This document shows, piece by piece, positions 33,549-41,663 of a DNA stretch of 64,000 bases. Source of the stretch: LMUY01 sp965198565 (GTDB lineage Bacteria > Pseudomonadota > Alphaproteobacteria > Acetobacterales > Acetobacteraceae); NCBI GenBank assembly GCA_965198565.1, contig OZ240665.1, forward strand, positions 2,852,001 through 2,916,000. The letters are read 5' to 3'. Made by a program: the position numbers and the translations under genes. Numbering within the stretch: position 1 is the stretch's first letter; every line of letters begins with the position of its first letter. The notes beneath the pieces are model-generated. The model was not told the DNA's origin, ran no database searches, and saw only the letters and a program-made list of their open reading frames with translations.

Positions 33549-34387
33549 GGCAGGTGGACGGCGGCCGGCATCTGCTTGGCATCACCCGTGACGGTGGGGC
33601 GGACCGTGTCCAGGCCGTGCTGCGCCATCAGCGCCTTGCCCGCCGGGCCGAGCAGGAAGTCGACGAACTGGGCTGCCGCTTCAGGGTGGGGCGCGTCGCG
33701 CGGGATGGTGATGGTGTAGTGGGCGCTGAGCGCGACCTCGGGCGGGAGGGGGATGGCGGCGATGTGCAGGTCGGCGGTCTCGGTGGAGTAGAAGAAGCCC
33801 ACGTCCAGCTCGCCCGATTGCAGGCGGCCGATCAGGTTCTCCTCCGGGAGCACCTGGGCGGGGTTCTCCTCGCCGCCCAGCACGTCGGCGGCCAGGCCGG
33901 GCTGGTGGTAGAGCTGCTCGGCATGGTCGAGCAGTTCGACGGTGAGGGCGCCTTTCGGGTCCAGCTTCGGGTCGCTGCGGCCGATATGGATGCCGGGCTC
34001 GCGCAACACCTCGTACCAGGGCTTGGTCTTCAGGTCGGCGGCGAAGCGGCTGTTCGGGTTGTAGCCGATCAGCAGGGGGGACTGGGCGAAGGTGACATAC
34101 CAGCTCACCCAGTCGTCGTTGGCGGTGCCCATCAGCGAGTCGTTTACCTTGGGGCTGGCGCTGATGAAGACGTCGGCCTGGCGCAGCTTGCCCTTGATCT
34201 GGTTTGCCAGCGCGTTGGACCCGGCCGCGAAACCGCGGAAGGTGTCGCCGCTGGCGTGGTCGAAGGCGGGGCCGACCCCGTGTTCCATCAGGTTGGTGAG
34301 CGAGCCGGCATAGAGCACGTCCAGATCGGCGGCGTGAGCCATGGCCGGAGCGAGCGCCAGGCTGGCGGCGAGGAGGGATTTCAGCAT
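33545..34387 (-). CDS. Periplasmic oxyanion-binding protein (ModA/WtpA type)
   Basis: A 280-residue exported binding protein: signal peptide MLKSLLAASLALAPAMAHA, then DLDVLYAGSLTNLMEHGVGP, GFAAGSNALANQIKGKLRQA and DVFISASPKVNDSL. The YAGSL start resembles WtpA/ModA-like proteins for tungstate or molybdate. It is followed by the fused permease-ATPase, completing an importer. Which oxyanion is bound is not visible. ATG 34387. Confidence 0.85.
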   Translation of the reverse strand: MLKSLLAASLALAPAMAHAADLDVLYAGSLTNLMEHGVGPAFDHASGDTFRGFAAGSNALANQIKGKLRQADVFISASPKVNDSLMGTANDDWVSWYVTFAQSPLLIGYNPNSRFAADLKTKPWYEVLREPGIHIGRSDPKLDPKGALTVELLDHAEQLYHQPGLAADVLGGEENPAQVLPEENLIGRLQSGELDVGFFYSTETADLHIAAIPLPPEVALSAHYTITIPRDAPHPEAAAQFVDFLLGPAGKALMAQHGLDTVRPTVTGDAKQMPAAVHLP

Positions 34388-34591
34388 GCGAACGTCCAGC
34401 GGTGGTTATGACGCCGCGGATATAGCGGGTGTTCGCTGCTGCGACTACTGCCGCTGCTTTCCTCTCCCTCTCCCGTTCTTTGCGGGAGAGGGCCGGGGTG
34501 AGGGCTCTTAGGCTACCGCAGGGCCTGCTGGCGGCTTTCGCACCCTCACCCCGACCCTCTCCCGCCCGCGGGAGAGGGAGAAGAGGTCGTT
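34388..34591. repeat. Spacer with palindrome pair
   Basis: Facing modules at 34463-34507 and 34539-34583 occupy most of the 204-bp gap between the cynS stop and the binding-protein start. No gene is seen. The promoter of the ABC operon should lie in 34388-34460. Confidence 0.8.
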
Positions 34592-35041
34592 CTAGTACCT
34601 CTTATAGGGCAGGAACTTGCCGGATAGGCCGATCTTGACCCGGTCGCCCTTCTGGTCGGGCTGGCGCTCCATGGTCATGTCGAAATCGATCGCGGACATG
34701 ATGCCGTCGCCGAACTCCTCGTGGATCAGCTCCTTCCACGTCGTCCCATACACGCTCACCAGCTCGTAGAAGCGGTAGATCAGCGGGTCGGTCGGGACCT
34801 CGGTGGGCAGCGAGCCGCGATAGGGCGCCTGGGTCAGCAGATCGATCTCGGCGGGGGTGAGATCGAACATCACGCCGGCCTTTTCCGCGGTCTCGGACGT
34901 CATGGACATTTGCCCGAGGCATGCGGCGCAGACCCAAACCGGGGAATGGCCGAGCTTTTCCGCCACTTGCGGCCAGGTCCAGCCCTTGGCCTTCTTGGCG
35001 GCGACGATCTTGTGGCCCAGCGCGGTCTTGGCTTCGTTCAT
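34592..35041 (-). CDS. cynS: Cyanate hydratase (cyanase)
   Basis: A 149-residue enzyme converting cyanate and bicarbonate to ammonia and CO2. The N-terminal helix-turn-helix-like domain has KKAKGWTWPQVAEKLG; the catalytic C-terminal domain has DPLIYRFYELVSVYGTTWKE with the Arg and Glu three residues apart, and GDGIMSAIDFDM with the catalytic Ser, ending in GLSGKFLPYKRY. ATG 35041. No cyanate transporter or CynR-type regulator is next to it. Confidence 0.98.
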   Translation of the reverse strand: MNEAKTALGHKIVAAKKAKGWTWPQVAEKLGHSPVWVCAACLGQMSMTSETAEKAGVMFDLTPAEIDLLTQAPYRGSLPTEVPTDPLIYRFYELVSVYGTTWKELIHEEFGDGIMSAIDFDMTMERQPDQKGDRVKIGLSGKFLPYKRY

Positions 35042-35175
35042 GCTGTGCGCTCCATGCTGAGGCCCTGGTTGGAGCAAGGGATATGCCAGGCCCGCCGCCA
35101 AGGCTGGCAGCGCAGGCGCCCGCCGCAGCAGCACGGTTCTTAGGCAGACAGAAAGGTCTGTGCGCTCTTTCTGGC

Positions 35176-35203
35176 CATCCGGTGCCAGGGTAGCACCGGG
35201 ATG
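35176..35203. promoter_or_regulatory. Hairpin in the cynS-mscL divergent spacer
   Basis: CATCCGGTGC and GCACCGGGATG pair around a seven-base loop (one bulged G), about 43 bases before mscL. It would be in the mscL leader. Function unknown; no promoter pair was recognised in the 204-bp spacer. Confidence 0.4.
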
Positions 35204-35245
35204 GGAATGGCCATAGAACGGAGCCCTGGGGGCAAAGGTCACGAC

Positions 35246-35713
35246 ATGCAATCACCAATACGGGTTCACACGCCGGGCTGGGTCACCGAGTTCAAAGCCT
35301 TCATCATGCGCGGCAACGTGGTGGACCTGGCGGTCGGCATCATCATCGGCGCCGCCTTCACCAGCATCGTTGCAAGCCTGGTCAAGGATATCTTCACGCC
35401 GGTGCTCGGTTTGTTGCTGGGCGGGGTGGATTTCACCAACCTGTTCATCACCCTCAAGGGCCCGGCGCAGCCGACGCTGGATGCCGCGCAGAAAGCCGGC
35501 GCCGTGACGCTGAATTTCGGGCTGTTCCTGAACGCGGTGATCCAATTCCTGATCGTGGCGTTGGCGATCTTTGCGGTGGTGAAGCTGCTGAGCGCGTTCC
35601 AGCGCAAGGAGGCGGTCGCCGCGACGGTGCCGCCGGAGCCGACGCGCAGCGAGGTGTTGCTGGAGGAGATTCGCAACGCGCTGGTGGAGCGGCCGCGACT
35701 GTCGGCGGAGTGA
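35246..35713 (+). CDS. mscL: Large-conductance mechanosensitive channel MscL
   Basis: A 155-residue homopentameric inner-membrane channel released under osmotic downshock. TM1 is in RGNVVDLAVGIIIGAAFTSI, the periplasmic loop is VDFTNLFITLKGPAQPTL, TM2 is AVIQFLIVALAIFAVVKLL, and the C-terminal helix EVLLEEIRNAL is present. ATG 35246 with AAGGTC upstream; the longer frame to 35201 is not supported. Confidence 0.97.
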   Translation: MQSPIRVHTPGWVTEFKAFIMRGNVVDLAVGIIIGAAFTSIVASLVKDIFTPVLGLLLGGVDFTNLFITLKGPAQPTLDAAQKAGAVTLNFGLFLNAVIQFLIVALAIFAVVKLLSAFQRKEAVAATVPPEPTRSEVLLEEIRNALVERPRLSAE

Positions 35714-35742
35714 CGTTCAGGCAGCGCGGCGGTTTGTGACCA

Positions 35743-35807
35743 CCACCCTCACCCAACCCTCTCCCAGAGGGAGAGGGCTTCTCTAGAGGCGGGTGAGGGG
35801 GTGAGGG
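35743..35807. repeat. Palindrome module 11 with a half module
   Basis: CCTCACCCAACCCTCTCCCAGAG-GGAGAGGGCTT at 35743-35783, followed by GGGTGAGGGGGTGAGGG, at the convergent end of mscL and the glycine-zipper protein gene. Confidence 0.75.
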
Positions 35808-36026
35808 TTACTGCTGGCTTTGCTGGGCGGCGGCGGCGCGCTTCTTCTTGACGGCCTCGTGGTGGCCCACGGCGCAGCCGGCGGCGGCGCCCAACACGCC
35901 GTGATGGCCCGCCACGTGGCCGGCAACGCCACCCACCGCCGCGCCCGAGACGCAGCCAATGGCGTGCGCCTGCGGGGCGGCAAATCCAATCGTCAGAACG
36001 GCGGCGACGGCGAGAAACGACTTCAT
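35808..36026 (-). CDS. Small exported glycine-zipper-like protein
   Basis: A 72-residue protein: signal peptide MKSFLAVAAVLTIGFAAPQAHA, then GCVSGAAVGGVAGHVAGHHG and LGAAAGCAVGHHEAVKKK with regular small residues (glycine-zipper pattern), His pairs and two cysteines, and a basic Gln-rich end. Such proteins are often outer-membrane associated. Function unknown. ATG 36026. Confidence 0.7.
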   Translation of the reverse strand: MKSFLAVAAVLTIGFAAPQAHAIGCVSGAAVGGVAGHVAGHHGVLGAAAGCAVGHHEAVKKKRAAAAQQSQQ

Positions 36027-36039
36027 TCCATGAACTCCG

Positions 36040-36294
36040 TTATTGCTGGGTGCCGGGTTGCGGCTGGGTAAGGTCCTTAGGCTTCGCGAACAACACCGAA
36101 CCGTTCCGTGTCTTCTGCAGGTTCGCATAGTGCCCGACCGGGCACGGGGCAGTGGGAACGTCGGTGATGCCCAGGTTGCCCGTGGTGTGGCCCGGTGTCT
36201 GGGTGCTCGGATTGCAGCCAAGCGCCAGCGTGCGCTCCGGAGATGCCGCCAGCCCAAGCACCAGAACGGCCGCTGCAATGACGACTCGCCGCAT
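36040..36294 (-). CDS. Small secreted protein of unknown function
   Basis: An 84-residue protein with a signal peptide (MRRVVIAAAVLVLGLAASPE, cleavage near TLALG), two cysteines (GCNPST, APCPVGHY) and a polar Gln/Pro-rich tail. It lies 13 bases upstream of, and co-oriented with, the glycine-zipper protein; the pair may be one transcript. No family recognised. Confidence 0.65.
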   Translation of the reverse strand: MRRVVIAAAVLVLGLAASPERTLALGCNPSTQTPGHTTGNLGITDVPTAPCPVGHYANLQKTRNGSVLFAKPKDLTQPQPGTQQ

Positions 36295-36384
36295 CGAAAC
36301 GCTCCTTGCACACCCTCACCGTGCCCGGCCGATGCCTTCTCGCATCCGTGGCGATATTGCAAGCCTCTCGTCGGAAACTCTGGT

Positions 36385-37605
36385 TCAGGCATGCCGGGCG
36401 ATGAACGCCTTGATGCGCGGGGCGATCTCGGTGCGGAAGCGCGCGCCGTTGAACAGGCCGTAATGCCCCACCCCTGCCTGCTCCCAGTGCTCGTGCTTGT
36501 CCGCCACCAGGTTCGGCGTCAGCCGGTGGGTGACGCGGGTTTGGCCTAGGCCCGAAATGTCGTCCCGCTCACCCTCCACCGTCATGATGGCGGTGCGGGT
36601 GATGCACGCCGGGTCGACCAGGCGGTCCCGCGAGACCAGCAGGCCGCGCGGCAGCAGATGCTCCTGGAACACGGCCTCGATGGTTTGCAGGTAGAACTCG
36701 GCCGACAGGTCCATCACCGAGCGGTATTCGTCGTAGAAGGCGCGCTTGGACGCCAGCGGCTCGCCGTCCCCGTCCACCAGGTGGGTGAACATCTCCACAT
36801 GCGCCTGCATATGGCGGCCGATGTTCATCGCCATGAAGCCGGCAAGCTGCAGGAAGCCCGGATAGACCCGGCGCATGAAGCCCGGCTCGCCGAACGGCAC
36901 GGTGTGGATGGTGTTGGCGCGGAACCAGGCCAGGTCGTGCTTCTTGGCGAAGTTGTTGACCTCGGTCGGCGCCTCCCGCGTGTCGATCGGGCCGCCGATC
37001 AGCGTGATGGAGCGTGGCGCGGGGGCGTTGGCGTCCGCGTTCATCAGCGCCGTGCTGGCCAGGACGGGCACGGCGGGCTGGCACACGGCGAGCAAGTGGG
37101 CTTGCGGGCCAAGATGGTGGCAGAACCGCTCCACGTAGTCGATATAGTCGTCGAGGTCGAAGCCGGGCGCGGTCAGCGGCATCTCCTTCGCGTCCTGCCA
37201 GTCGGTGATGTAGACCTCGTGGTCGGGCAGGAACGCCGCCACCGTGCCGCGCAGCAGGGTGGCGAAATGGCCCGACATGGGCGCCACGATGAGCAGCACT
37301 GGGTCGTCCGGCCGGGCGACGGCGCGGCGGAAATGCAGCAGGTCGCACCAGGGCAGGTGCAGCGCGACCTCCTCGACCACGGCGATGGGCTCGCCGTCGA
37401 TCACGGTGGCGGCGTGGCCGAAGCGTGGCTTGAGGAATTTGCGGGTGGTGTGCTCGAAGGTGTCGAGTGCCGCGGTGGTCAGGCGGCCGAACGGCGTCTC
37501 GCGGAGCGGGTTCTGCGGCAGTTCCATGACCCGCAACGCGCCGGACACCATGGCGCGCATCGGCTGCATCGCCATGCGCTGCCACTGGTACATCTGGTAG
37601 AGCAT
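36385..37605 (-). CDS. phaZ: Intracellular poly(3-hydroxybutyrate) depolymerase
   Basis: A 406-residue cytoplasmic enzyme that mobilises PHB granules. The start MLYQMYQWQRMAMQPMRAM, PMSGHFATLLRGTVAAFLPD, VYITDWQDAKEMPL and LLAVCQPAVPVLASTAL are family-typical; the last carries the cysteine that replaces serine as nucleophile in this group. The C-terminal domain ends HYGLFNGARFRTEI with a catalytic His. ATG 37605. It diverges from an ABC exporter across a spacer with a perfect inverted repeat. No phaC or phasin gene is in the window. Confidence 0.95.
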   Translation of the reverse strand: MLYQMYQWQRMAMQPMRAMVSGALRVMELPQNPLRETPFGRLTTAALDTFEHTTRKFLKPRFGHAATVIDGEPIAVVEEVALHLPWCDLLHFRRAVARPDDPVLLIVAPMSGHFATLLRGTVAAFLPDHEVYITDWQDAKEMPLTAPGFDLDDYIDYVERFCHHLGPQAHLLAVCQPAVPVLASTALMNADANAPAPRSITLIGGPIDTREAPTEVNNFAKKHDLAWFRANTIHTVPFGEPGFMRRVYPGFLQLAGFMAMNIGRHMQAHVEMFTHLVDGDGEPLASKRAFYDEYRSVMDLSAEFYLQTIEAVFQEHLLPRGLLVSRDRLVDPACITRTAIMTVEGERDDISGLGQTRVTHRLTPNLVADKHEHWEQAGVGHYGLFNGARFRTEIAPRIKAFIARHA

Positions 37606-37718
37606 AAGGGCTGTCTCTCGGTTCGAACTGCGGGTTGGCTGGCGCGGACGATGGCGAACAGGCCGCGGGCGACGCGGCGATCGCATCGAACGTTATCGAG
37701 GGGCACCAGCATTCTCCT

Positions 37719-37736
37719 ACCAAACGTTTGTTTGGT
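37719..37736. promoter_or_regulatory. Putative operator between phaZ and the ABC exporter
   Basis: ACCAAAC-GTTT-GTTTGGT is a perfect 7+7 inverted repeat in a locally AT-rich stretch of the 237-bp divergent spacer, 107-124 bases from the exporter start. Size and symmetry suit a TetR-type regulator; no regulator gene is adjacent. Confidence 0.55.
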
Positions 37737-37842
37737 GAACAGACAGTTAAGCGAGCGGCGAACCAGGTCAAAGCTGTTCCGGCGCTGCAGACGCTTGGCT
37801 CGCCTGCGAATTGTGCATGGTCGCAAATCGACAGGAGCCTCC

Positions 37843-39585
37843 GTGCGGGGCTATGTGTCAGCCATGCTCCAGCGCTTCTTTGCCTATTACCGGCCGTACC
37901 GGCGCCTGTTCGCGCTCGACTTCGGCTGCGCAGTGCTCGCCGGGCTGCTCGAGCTGGGCTTCCCGATGGCGATGCGCGGCTTCATCGACCAGCTTTTGCC
38001 GGGCCGCGACTGGGGCATCATCCTGGTGGCCTCGGCGGTGCTGCTGGCGGTCTACCTGCTCAACACCGGGCTGATGGCGGTGGTGACCTATTGGGGCCAT
38101 CACCTCGGCATCAACATCGAGACGGAGATGCGCCGGCGGGCGTTCGACCACCTGCAGAAGCTGTCGTTCTCGTTCTTCGACAACAGCAAAACCGGCAACC
38201 TGATCACCCATGTCACCAAGGACTTGGAGGACGTCGGTGAAGTGGCGCATCATGGCCCGGAGGATTTGTTCATCGCGCTGATGACGTTCGCCGGGGCGTT
38301 CGCGCTGATGTTCTTCATCAACGTGAAGCTGGCTTTGCTGACCACGGTGATCACCCCCGTCGTGACGATCATCTCCACCCGCTATGGCAACCGCATGACG
38401 CAGAACTTCCGCGCGCTGTTCCGCCAGGTGGGCGCGTTCAACGCCCGGGTGGAGGAGAACGTCGGCGGCATGCGCGTGGTGCAGGCGTTCGCCAACGAGG
38501 AGCACGAGCGCCGCCTGTTCGCCGCCGACAACGCGCAATATCGCCGCACCAAGCTGCAGGCCTACCGGCTAATGGCCGCGTCCACGTCCATCACCTATCT
38601 CGGCATGCGGCTGACCCAGATGGTGGTGATGGTGGCCGGCACCTGGTTCGTGCTGCACGGGCAGCTCTCGGAGGGCGGGTTCATCTCGTTCCTGCTGCTG
38701 GTGGGCGTGTTCCTGCGCCCGGTGGACAAGATCAACGGCGTGCTCGAGACCTACCCGAAGGGGATCGCCGGCTTCCGCCGCTACTGCGAGCTGATCGACA
38801 CCGAGCCGGACATCGTCGACGCGCCCGGTGCGCAGCCTGCACCGCGGCTGCGGGGGGACATCCGGTTCGAGGGCGTGCGGTTCGGCTACGGCGATGGCCG
38901 TGTGGTGCTGCGCCACGTGGACCTCGCCATCGCGCCGGGCGAGACGGTGGCCTTCGTCGGCCCGTCCGGCGCGGGCAAGACCACGCTCTGCTCGCTGCTG
39001 CCCCGGTTCTACGACGTGACCGGCGGGCGGATCACCATCGACGGGATCGACATCCGGGCGATGACCTTGAGCTCGCTGCGGCGGCAGATCGGCATCGTGC
39101 AGCAGGACGTGTTCCTGTTCGGCGGCACCATGCGGGAGAACATCGCCTATGGCCGGCTGGACGCCAGCGAGGCCGACATCATCGATGCGGCCCGGCGTGC
39201 GCAGCTCGCTGCCGTGATCGAGGTGTTGCCGGACGGGCTGGACACGGTGGTGGGCGAACGCGGCGTGAAGCTGTCGGGGGGGCAGAAGCAGCGGCTGGCG
39301 ATCGCGCGCATGTTCCTGAAGAACCCGCCGATCCTGATCCTGGACGAAGCGACCTCGGCGCTCGACACCGAGACCGAGCGGGCGGTGCAGCAGGCGTTGG
39401 CGGCGCTGGCGGCGGGGCGCACCACGCTGGTGATCGCGCACCGCTTGGCCACGATCCGCAACGCCGACCGCATCGTGGTGGTGGACGCGGCGGGCGTGGC
39501 GGAGCAGGGCGCGCACGGCGAACTGCTGGCGGCAGGCGGAGTGTATCAGCGGCTGCACGCGGCGCAGTTCGGCGAGGCGGTCTGA
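37843..39585 (+). CDS. MsbA-type ABC exporter (fused membrane and ATPase domains)
   Basis: A 580-residue half-transporter that would work as a homodimer. Six helices (about residues 20-310) with the coupling region FDHLQKLSFSFFDNSKTGNL; then an ATPase with Walker A GPSGAGKTTLCS, Q-loop IGIVQQDVFLFGGTMREN, signature LSGGQKQRLAIAR, Walker B ILILDEATSALD and H-loop IAHRLAT. GTG 37843 has AGGAG five bases upstream; ATG 37864 is the alternative. Cargo is unknown: lipid, peptide or drug. Confidence 0.92.
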   Translation: MRGYVSAMLQRFFAYYRPYRRLFALDFGCAVLAGLLELGFPMAMRGFIDQLLPGRDWGIILVASAVLLAVYLLNTGLMAVVTYWGHHLGINIETEMRRRAFDHLQKLSFSFFDNSKTGNLITHVTKDLEDVGEVAHHGPEDLFIALMTFAGAFALMFFINVKLALLTTVITPVVTIISTRYGNRMTQNFRALFRQVGAFNARVEENVGGMRVVQAFANEEHERRLFAADNAQYRRTKLQAYRLMAASTSITYLGMRLTQMVVMVAGTWFVLHGQLSEGGFISFLLLVGVFLRPVDKINGVLETYPKGIAGFRRYCELIDTEPDIVDAPGAQPAPRLRGDIRFEGVRFGYGDGRVVLRHVDLAIAPGETVAFVGPSGAGKTTLCSLLPRFYDVTGGRITIDGIDIRAMTLSSLRRQIGIVQQDVFLFGGTMRENIAYGRLDASEADIIDAARRAQLAAVIEVLPDGLDTVVGERGVKLSGGQKQRLAIARMFLKNPPILILDEATSALDTETERAVQQALAALAAGRTTLVIAHRLATIRNADRIVVVDAAGVAEQGAHGELLAAGGVYQRLHAAQFGEAV

Positions 39586-39604
39586 GACCAAGCTGGAGAC
39601 AGGC

Positions 39605-40351
39605 ATGGCGAAGGTGACTCTCCCGCTGGGCCGGCGCGCGGCGTTGCTGGGGCTGGCGAGCACGGCCGCGCCGCTGGGGGCGCGGGCGCAAGTGACGCCG
39701 CTGCCGCCCTCCACCGTGACCCCCGCGCAGCCCCCCGTCGTCGCCGCGCCCGCTCCAGCAGCACCGGCGCGGCCCGTCGTGATGCCTGCGTCCGCGATCG
39801 ACAAGACCAAGGCCTACTATGTCTATTTCGACCTCTCGATCGACCTGAACTCGATGCGTGCGTTGCGCCGCCAGATGACGGCGCTGGTCGAGGCGGAGGT
39901 GTCGCGCATCGTGCTGGTGATCAACTCGGCGGGCGGCGCGGTGATCGATACGCTGTTCACCTACAGCTTCCTGCGGTCGCTGCCGGTGCAACTCTCGACC
40001 CACGCGCAGGCGGTGATCGCCTCCGCCGCGACGATCTTGTTCCTGGCCGGGGACGACCGGACGGCGGACACCAAAACGCTGTTCTTGTTCCACCCGACCC
40101 AAGTTCCGCTGGGCGGGTTGATGAACGAGCAGCAGATGCAGGAGCAAGCCACGCAGCTCCGTGCGGTGGACGACAGGATCGGGCAGATCTATCGCGAGCG
40201 GACCAAGTTCACGCAGGATCAGGTCGAACAGTTCCAACGCCGCGAGGTGATCTACACGGCGGAGCAGGCCAAGGAGCTGGGAGTGGTTCAGTCGGTGGGC
40301 GACTTGAAGCTGCCGGGGCCGGAGACGGCGCGGGTGGTGTTCGTCGACTGA
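39605..40351 (+). CDS. Secreted ClpP-like serine protease
   Basis: A 248-residue protein with an N-terminal export signal containing a twin Arg (GRRAALLGLASTAAPLGARA), an Ala/Pro linker, and a ClpP/crotonase-fold domain. INSAGGAVIDTLFTYSFLRS matches the oxyanion loop, AVIASAATILFLAG carries the nucleophile Ser, KTLFLFHPTQVPLGG the His. The usual Asp region aligns roughly with QRREVIYTAEQAKELG, where Glu seems to replace Asp. No partner ATPase could act outside the cytoplasm, so it is probably a stand-alone protease or inactive. ATG 39605, 20 bases after the ABC exporter. Confidence 0.75.
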   Translation: MAKVTLPLGRRAALLGLASTAAPLGARAQVTPLPPSTVTPAQPPVVAAPAPAAPARPVVMPASAIDKTKAYYVYFDLSIDLNSMRALRRQMTALVEAEVSRIVLVINSAGGAVIDTLFTYSFLRSLPVQLSTHAQAVIASAATILFLAGDDRTADTKTLFLFHPTQVPLGGLMNEQQMQEQATQLRAVDDRIGQIYRERTKFTQDQVEQFQRREVIYTAEQAKELGVVQSVGDLKLPGPETARVVFVD

Positions 40352-40361
40352 TGGGCCGTGG

Positions 40362-40649
40362 TTAGGGGTGCGCGGGTGCCGGCGCGATGGGTTGGATGTA
40401 GATGATTTGCGGCGGCGGGGCTGGCGGAGGCGGCGCCGGTGGGCGGCTGTTGACGTAGTTGGCGAGGGCGACGCCGGCGCCGACGGATGCCGCGACGCCA
40501 ACGACAAGCTGGACGACGAACTTGCGGGTCTCCCAATCCAATTGCTTTTGGGTCGCCTGCAGGTCCGCCCTCATTTTCTCGATATTCGTCTGCATCTGTT
40601 GGATCCTCAACTCATACTCGCGCTCTTCCTGGTCCTGGGTCAGCGGCAT
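40362..40649 (-). CDS. Small single-helix membrane protein with coiled coil
   Basis: A 95-residue protein: charged helix with heptad-like pattern (QMQTNIEKMRADLQATQKQL), one transmembrane helix (VVQLVVGVAASVGAGVALA), then a Pro-rich tail (PPAPPPPAPPPQIIYIQP). No family recognised. It converges with the ClpP-like gene, 10 bases away. Confidence 0.7.
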   Translation of the reverse strand: MPLTQDQEEREYELRIQQMQTNIEKMRADLQATQKQLDWETRKFVVQLVVGVAASVGAGVALANYVNSRPPAPPPPAPPPQIIYIQPIAPAPAHP

Positions 40650-40694
40650 GGGCTAGGCTTGCCATATAGGCGCGTGATCGACAAAGCGCGCCTG

Positions 40695-40798
40695 GAGCAT
40701 GATTGCTTCTGATAGGCGAAGCAATCATGCTCTAACTCTTTGTTTGAGAGGCTGATTAACGCATCAGGTTGTTTCAACCTGATGCGATCAGGCTTTAA
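40695..40798. repeat. ~103-bp two-hairpin element, left copy
   Basis: First palindrome GAGCATGATTGCTTC with GAAGCAATCATGCTC; second CGCATCAGGTTG with CAACCTGATGCG; between them CTTTGTTTGAGAGGCTGATT. The reverse complement recurs at 43539-43640 with few differences. It sits 54 bases before queC. Confidence 0.93.
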
Positions 40799-40851
40799 GC
40801 TTAGACGCTTAGCGCACGTTCGCACCAGCACCGGCCTTGGATCAGAATTGC

Positions 40852-41571
40852 ATGCCGCATTCCGACGAACACGCCTTGGTCCTGTTCAGCGGCGGGCAGG
40901 ACAGCGCCACCTGCCTCGCCTGGGCGCTGGAGCGGTTTGGCCATGTCGAGACGATCGGGTTTGCCTACGGGCAGCGCCACCGGGTCGAACTCGACATGCG
41001 CGGGCCGGTGCGGGACGGGCTGGCGCGGCTCTCGCCGGACTGGGCGGCGCGGCTGGGGCCGGACCATGTGCTCGACCTGGCGAGCCTGGGGGCGCTGTCC
41101 GACACGGCGCTCACCCGTGACCAGGAAATCAGCTTTGCCGCCAGCGGCCTGCCGACCACCTTCGTGCCGGGCCGCAACCTGCTGTTCTTCACCTACGCGG
41201 CGGCGCTGGCCTACCGGCGCGGGTTGCGCCACCTGGTCGGCGGCATGTGCGAGACGGACTACTCCGGCTATCCGGATTGCCGCGACGACACGATCAAGGC
41301 GCTGCAGGTGGCGCTCAGCCTGGGGCTGGACCGGCGCCTGGTCCTGCACACGCCGCTGATGTGGCTGGACAAGGCGCATACCTGGCAATTGGCCGAGCGG
41401 TTGGGCGGGCGCGAGTTGGTCGACTTGCTCGTGGAGAGCACCCATAGCTGCTATTTGGGCGATCGCAGCCAATGGCACGAATGGGGCTATGGCTGCGGCA
41501 CCTGCCCAGCATGCGCGTTGCGGGCCGCTGGCTGGCTCGGCTACCGCGGCAAAGGACACGCGACGGTGTGA
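40852..41571 (+). CDS. queC: 7-cyano-7-deazaguanine synthase QueC
   Basis: A 239-residue ATP-dependent enzyme of queuosine synthesis (preQ0 step). The PP-loop is VLFSGGQDSATCL, then GFAYGQRHRVEL, FVPGRNLLFFTYAAALA, GGMCETDYSGYPDCRDDTI, and the zinc cysteines HSCYLG and CGTCPAC near the C-terminus. ATG 40852 is chosen; TTG 40837 is possible. queD and queE are not in the window. Confidence 0.97.
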   Translation: MPHSDEHALVLFSGGQDSATCLAWALERFGHVETIGFAYGQRHRVELDMRGPVRDGLARLSPDWAARLGPDHVLDLASLGALSDTALTRDQEISFAASGLPTTFVPGRNLLFFTYAAALAYRRGLRHLVGGMCETDYSGYPDCRDDTIKALQVALSLGLDRRLVLHTPLMWLDKAHTWQLAERLGGRELVDLLVESTHSCYLGDRSQWHEWGYGCGTCPACALRAAGWLGYRGKGHATV

Positions 41572-41663
41572 CTGGCGTAACACGCACTCGCAACCTTTTC
41601 CGTCACAGTAACGTTTCGTTTATGTAATAACGTAAGCGCAACGAGCTTGATGGAGACACCCAC

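Noticed and set aside
36658..37842. Extension of the ABC exporter frame over 1.2 kb upstream
   Set aside because: It is antisense to phaZ, has no homology and the exporter has a good Shine-Dalgarno site at GTG 37843.
40362..40649. Phage holin
   Set aside because: One helix with a coiled coil and Pro-rich tail, but no endolysin or other phage gene nearby.
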